From NCBI GenBank assembly GCA_963920665.1, contig OY987265.1, forward strand, positions 3,105,001 to 3,169,000: a stretch of DNA of 64,000 nt. The letters run 5' to 3'. The DNA comes from Straminergon stramineum. Its lineage: Eukaryota > Streptophyta > Bryopsida > Hypnales > Calliergonaceae. The notes beneath the pieces are model-generated. The model was not told the DNA's origin. It saw nothing but the letters and a program-made list of their open reading frames with translations, and did no database searches. This document shows, piece after piece, positions 60,740-64,000 of the stretch (its first letter is position 1; each line of letters opens with the position of its first letter). Made by a program: the position numbers and the translations under genes.

Positions 60740-61471
60740 GGCAGAAAAAAAAGCACTTAGAAAATGATGAAAATGAAAGAAGTTCGTCCTTGGTCGAGGT
60801 TACATTCCATTGCATCTTCATTAAGTACTTCACACTCCATAGTCCCTTTGCCATCTACGAAGCCATTAGCAATAAAAGAATAGGAAGTTCCCCAATTACT
60901 CTCCATTAAGGGTAATAGTTGCCAAGCCGCCAATTAAACAAACTTCTATCACTACTTAGGAAAATATTAAGTGTCTGGAGGCGGTTGCATCAGTAAAATT
61001 CCAAATACATGCACATGACATACGTATGTAAGATGTGAGAGAAGTTCTCATGTATTCCTTAATTGGATAGCAGAAGCGATAGAGCCGTCATTGTTAGAGA
61101 ACCATTCACCTTGATGGTATAGAAAACTTTATAATTGGCGATGCATTGAACAACCTGTCAGTCATTAGGGCGAACAATTTGAAAATGGAGGTGAAAGTCA
61201 TCAATGCATTCTAGGATGTGTATGTCCAACCGACTTGGTGATGGCTTCTTTAGTGCATATAAGTACTCCCCACTTCTCTAGACCGCTATGTATTTCATGT
61301 TGTGCAAGATAGACAGTAGTTTTGCTCCGTAGTGATAGTTTCTATGTGCTTTGCTCTCACTTTGTGTTCTTAGGTAGTCATAGCTTTTCAATTGTTCCAA
61401 GGTAGACAAAGAAGCGTAAGAGGCAGATCTCTCTATATTTCTCATCTAGTAAGGTACTTAGAAGATGTAGG

Positions 61472-61663
61472 ATGACTCGTGGAAAGAAAGTTGTGTCAAA
61501 GACTAGTCAGGCGACACCCAGAAACCTTCGGAAGGTCCTTTCTTTTGGAGGAGGTATGGGCGAAGAAGAGGGTGCTAGAGTGCAAAACAATGATTTAGCA
61601 GATGTGATGACTCAAGATACAAGTACTACACGAAATGTTCCAAGAGGAGATGGAGTCCCATAC
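61472..61663 (+). CDS. Candidate first exon, unidentified
   Basis: A 64-codon frame starts MTRGKKVVSKTSQATPRNLR, contains an acidic stretch and ends at a good donor (CCATAC|GTAAGC) in phase 0. It is divergent to the transposase gene, with about 730 bases between the starts. The basic N-terminus and position suggest a second gene of the transposon or a decayed host gene. No following exon was identified between 61664 and 63300. Confidence 0.3.
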
Positions 61664-61679
61664 GTAAGCACCTTTTGAT

Positions 61680-63320
61680 CCCATATGTCTACTTTGAACT
61701 AGTTCGCAATCAATGTAGTTTTACTATTTGAGAATGCAATGTCCAATATGAGATTCTATTTGCATTTTCAGGCGTGTACTGCATTTGTACTTTAGGGACA
61801 TGTTCATTTTCATTAGAGTCCTAGGAACAACGTATAAACAAAAGGCTAGAAAGTTTTTAGTGAGGCACATGCCAAAATGGCATTTGGAGATGTCAAAAAA
61901 TTGTTTGTCCACGACCTGCTGTGAAGGTCATAGTGTACACCACAGATATAAATACATAATACTTTAAGCACTTTGATTGAGGACTTGATTGACTTCTCCG
62001 TTTGAAGTATGTTATATTCAAGAATGAAAACTCAAATTTGGGATCGTTTTTGTTTAGTTATCCAATCACTCAATCCGCTCATTTGAGAAATTAATCAAGT
62101 TATAGCTTTCTATAGACTAATCCCATTTCATCCTAATGGAAAGGATTCAAACTCTGTTTTCTACCTTATTTAAGAAAACCTTCTTTGCTAAAACCACATG
62201 AACTCTTGAAGTGCTTGAAATTGTATGTTTCCTTCTAAGAACGTTAAAATGAATTCAGCAAATATCTTGGTGAAATTAATGTATGTTTTTGGCCAAAGTT
62301 TAAAGTATTTCTTAGTCTAAAGTACCAAAGAATAAAACGTTTGAAAATATTATTTAATAAAAATAAGTATTTGTGTAACAAAAGATTCTATGACTATTAA
62401 GTAGTATAAAGCAAGCTCAATTGAATGAATACTGCTTTTGACTAATTGGAGGAATTATATCTACATAACTTAATGAATGATTCATTGTCGCCAATCCAAT
62501 TCTATTTTTGTGAATTTTGTATTCTGCAAGCATTAGAAAATCATGATTTTTTTTGCTAGAGGAAATGGAATGAACATTTGTATTCTCAGACATCTTCCAT
62601 CTCAGCAACCAAGTCCACACTTAATTTAGTGACATAATAGTATTGTAGAATCTTATAGGAAACCAATAAGCAAATCCTAAAACAAAATTGGAACTTCAAT
62701 ATCATTCTCTAAATAAAGTTCTAACAAACATTAGGTAACATATCCAAGTTTAAATTGACATCCGTTTCATTCTAAAATGGGGGAGGATATGTAAATTTAA
62801 CCAAGACAGCTGATTCAAAGGATAAGCTCCTATGATGGAAGAGGCTCTAGTAGTAGAAGACTAAGTCTAAGCATCTTACAAAATCAAATTAGAATCGCAC
62901 TTTTGTAAGTACATTTAGTCCAACAGAATAGAGGTAGCTGATTAGTAACTAAAAGGGATTCTCATGCCACAAGCAACAGTTGCAAAGTAGCTTTACGTTA
63001 TCCAATAGAATTTGGAAATCCAACATTCCAACATTAGCTATTTGCCTCACAACAATAGCTAATGCATTCAATTCCATGCAACAATGCACCTAGAATCCAC
63101 CTTTAAAGTCACGACAAAAGTAACTCACGAGTTCATCTTGATTAAGCAAAGAATGTGCCATCTGTGAGGGCAACAAATTTTGGAGCATACACATGAGGTC
63201 AACTGCCACAGCGCTGCCCTTTTTCTCGCAACAACCTGAAACCGCCAATTCAACATTCCACCCCTTCCCTAGTTCAGCGTAAAGAAGTGTTAATATTCAT
63301 CTGCATTCTTCTTGTGCTCT
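61680..63320. other. Intergenic, nothing recognised
   Basis: AT-rich, with chance frames of up to 67 codons. No gene or repeat could be supported. Confidence 0.4.
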
Positions 63321-63324
63321 CACT

Positions 63325-63498
63325 AATGTAGTTGTAAACATCCAGCGAAACTGAATCTCTTTGTGAGGTTCTCTGGATCTCACCTTCACCTTTGTTTTTC
63401 TCACCCTCTTGCAAATGTAGATGCAAACCCCAGCCAAAAGTGAATCTCTGTGCAAGAGCTTTGGATCTCACCATTTGTAATCTCACTTTCTTGCAGGA
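63325..63498 (+). repeat. Tandem duplication of an 85-89 bp unit ending in an intron-acceptor-like sequence
   Basis: Unit 1 (63325-63413) and unit 2 (63414-63498) both run AATGTAG-TG-AAAC, CCAGC-AAA, GTGAATCTCT/CTGAATCTCT, GGATCTCACC, TCTCAC and end in CTTGCA. In unit 2 this end is CTTTCTTGCAG, a strong splice acceptor; in unit 1 the same place reads CTCTTGCAA and has lost the AG. Confidence 0.75.
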
Positions 63499-63514
63499 AG
63501 AAGATCAAGCAATC

Positions 63515-63613
63515 ATGAAGCGAAACACAAGAAGCAAAGCTCAGGCAGAGGGGATGGTTCCACGTGTTGCGCAAGTCCAGGAAGCACAACTTGTTCATGA
63601 ACAGGAAGAAGAG
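63515..63613 (+). CDS. Candidate exon at the window edge, unidentified
   Basis: Following the acceptor-like end of the tandem duplication, the frame starts MKRNTRSKAQAEGMV, continues with a glutamine- and glutamate-rich stretch and ends at a donor (GAAGAG|GTACGC) in phase 0. The start resembles the basic TRSKA-type N-termini I associate with plant retroelement gag and other transposon proteins. Any later exons would lie outside the window. Confidence 0.3.
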
Positions 63614-64000
63614 GTACGCTTTCATCACCTTCCCATGTTGTCCTTATTTGTGAAACAAAGTTTTCTGCCTTCACAGTTTGAAGCCAGTGCATAGTCCCTA
63701 CGTGTGAGAGCGCTACAAAATTGAAAGACATGCAGGACAATGTGACAATTTTAACGTCAGAAGTTTAGGATTAAGAAACCCATAGTGTTTTATTCCTCTC
63801 CTCTCCCCTCAATCTCGGTAGAATTAATGTGTCTTATTCCTTTTGCTGTGAATACAAGATTTCTCTCAAGTAGAAATCATAAAGACCTATTTCTTCTATA
63901 CTCCTCCAAGTAGCAAATTAGGATAAATTCCACATTCACAGTGCCTTTAGTTGAGTTCAACAATACATATTGTTTGAAATTAGAATCCGAAGTACCAACA

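Noticed and set aside
1..64000. CRISPR arrays, bacterial operons or phage genes
   Set aside because: No regularly spaced direct repeats with unique spacers were seen, and the spliced genes and plant transposons show that the DNA is eukaryotic.
1..64000. tRNA and rRNA genes
   Set aside because: I saw no convincing tRNA box A/box B pair or rRNA segment by eye; a tRNAscan or Rfam search would be needed to exclude them.

Overview
The window is nuclear DNA from a land plant. The evidence is spliced genes with GT-AG introns, a chloroplast-type ClpC chaperone with a transit-peptide-like leader, a RALF-type peptide hormone, Stowaway-like MITEs and a Mutator-like transposase. A bryophyte- or lycophyte-grade plant (perhaps a moss) fits best, because the transposase resembles a family I associate with such genomes, but this is inference and the species cannot be fixed from the sequence. 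Most of the DNA is AT-rich and non-coding; GC rises over the genes.

Layout. 1-24.7 kb is a gene desert made of old non-autonomous transposons, hairpins and dispersed repeats, with one GC-rich island near 3.1-3.8 kb. 24.75-33.35 kb holds a GC-richer promoter/leader region and a ten-exon cereblon-like gene (LON domain plus CULT domain, 597 residues predicted). 33.35-35.2 kb is intergenic with a degenerate tandem repeat and an unidentified coding-like fragment. 35.2-36.1 kb is a small intronless RALF gene. 36-45 kb is again repeat-rich, with large inverted repeats, a direct repeat that also occurs near 10.6 kb, decayed coding fragments and a TIR element (41490-42404). 45.7-50.05 kb is a complete nine-exon clpC gene on the minus strand (934 residues predicted). 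51.8-53.8 kb is a multi-exon gene of unknown family with a ubiquitin-like-looking head, broken by one in-frame stop. 56.65-60.74 kb is a decayed Mutator-like transposase gene on the minus strand with a SWIM zinc finger. The last 3 kb has two candidate first exons and a tandem duplication.

The three intact genes are not a functional cluster: one is a putative CUL4 ubiquitin-ligase substrate receptor, one a secreted peptide ligand, one a stromal unfoldase working with the Clp protease. Exon joins for clpC and the cereblon gene were worked out by hand; every join keeps frame and both totals are whole codons. The main points for follow-up are the intact three-tryptophan pocket in the cereblon-like protein, the loop-expanded RALF, the 16-bp-TIR repeat family, a nested MITE, and transition-type nonsense mutations in the two decayed genes.
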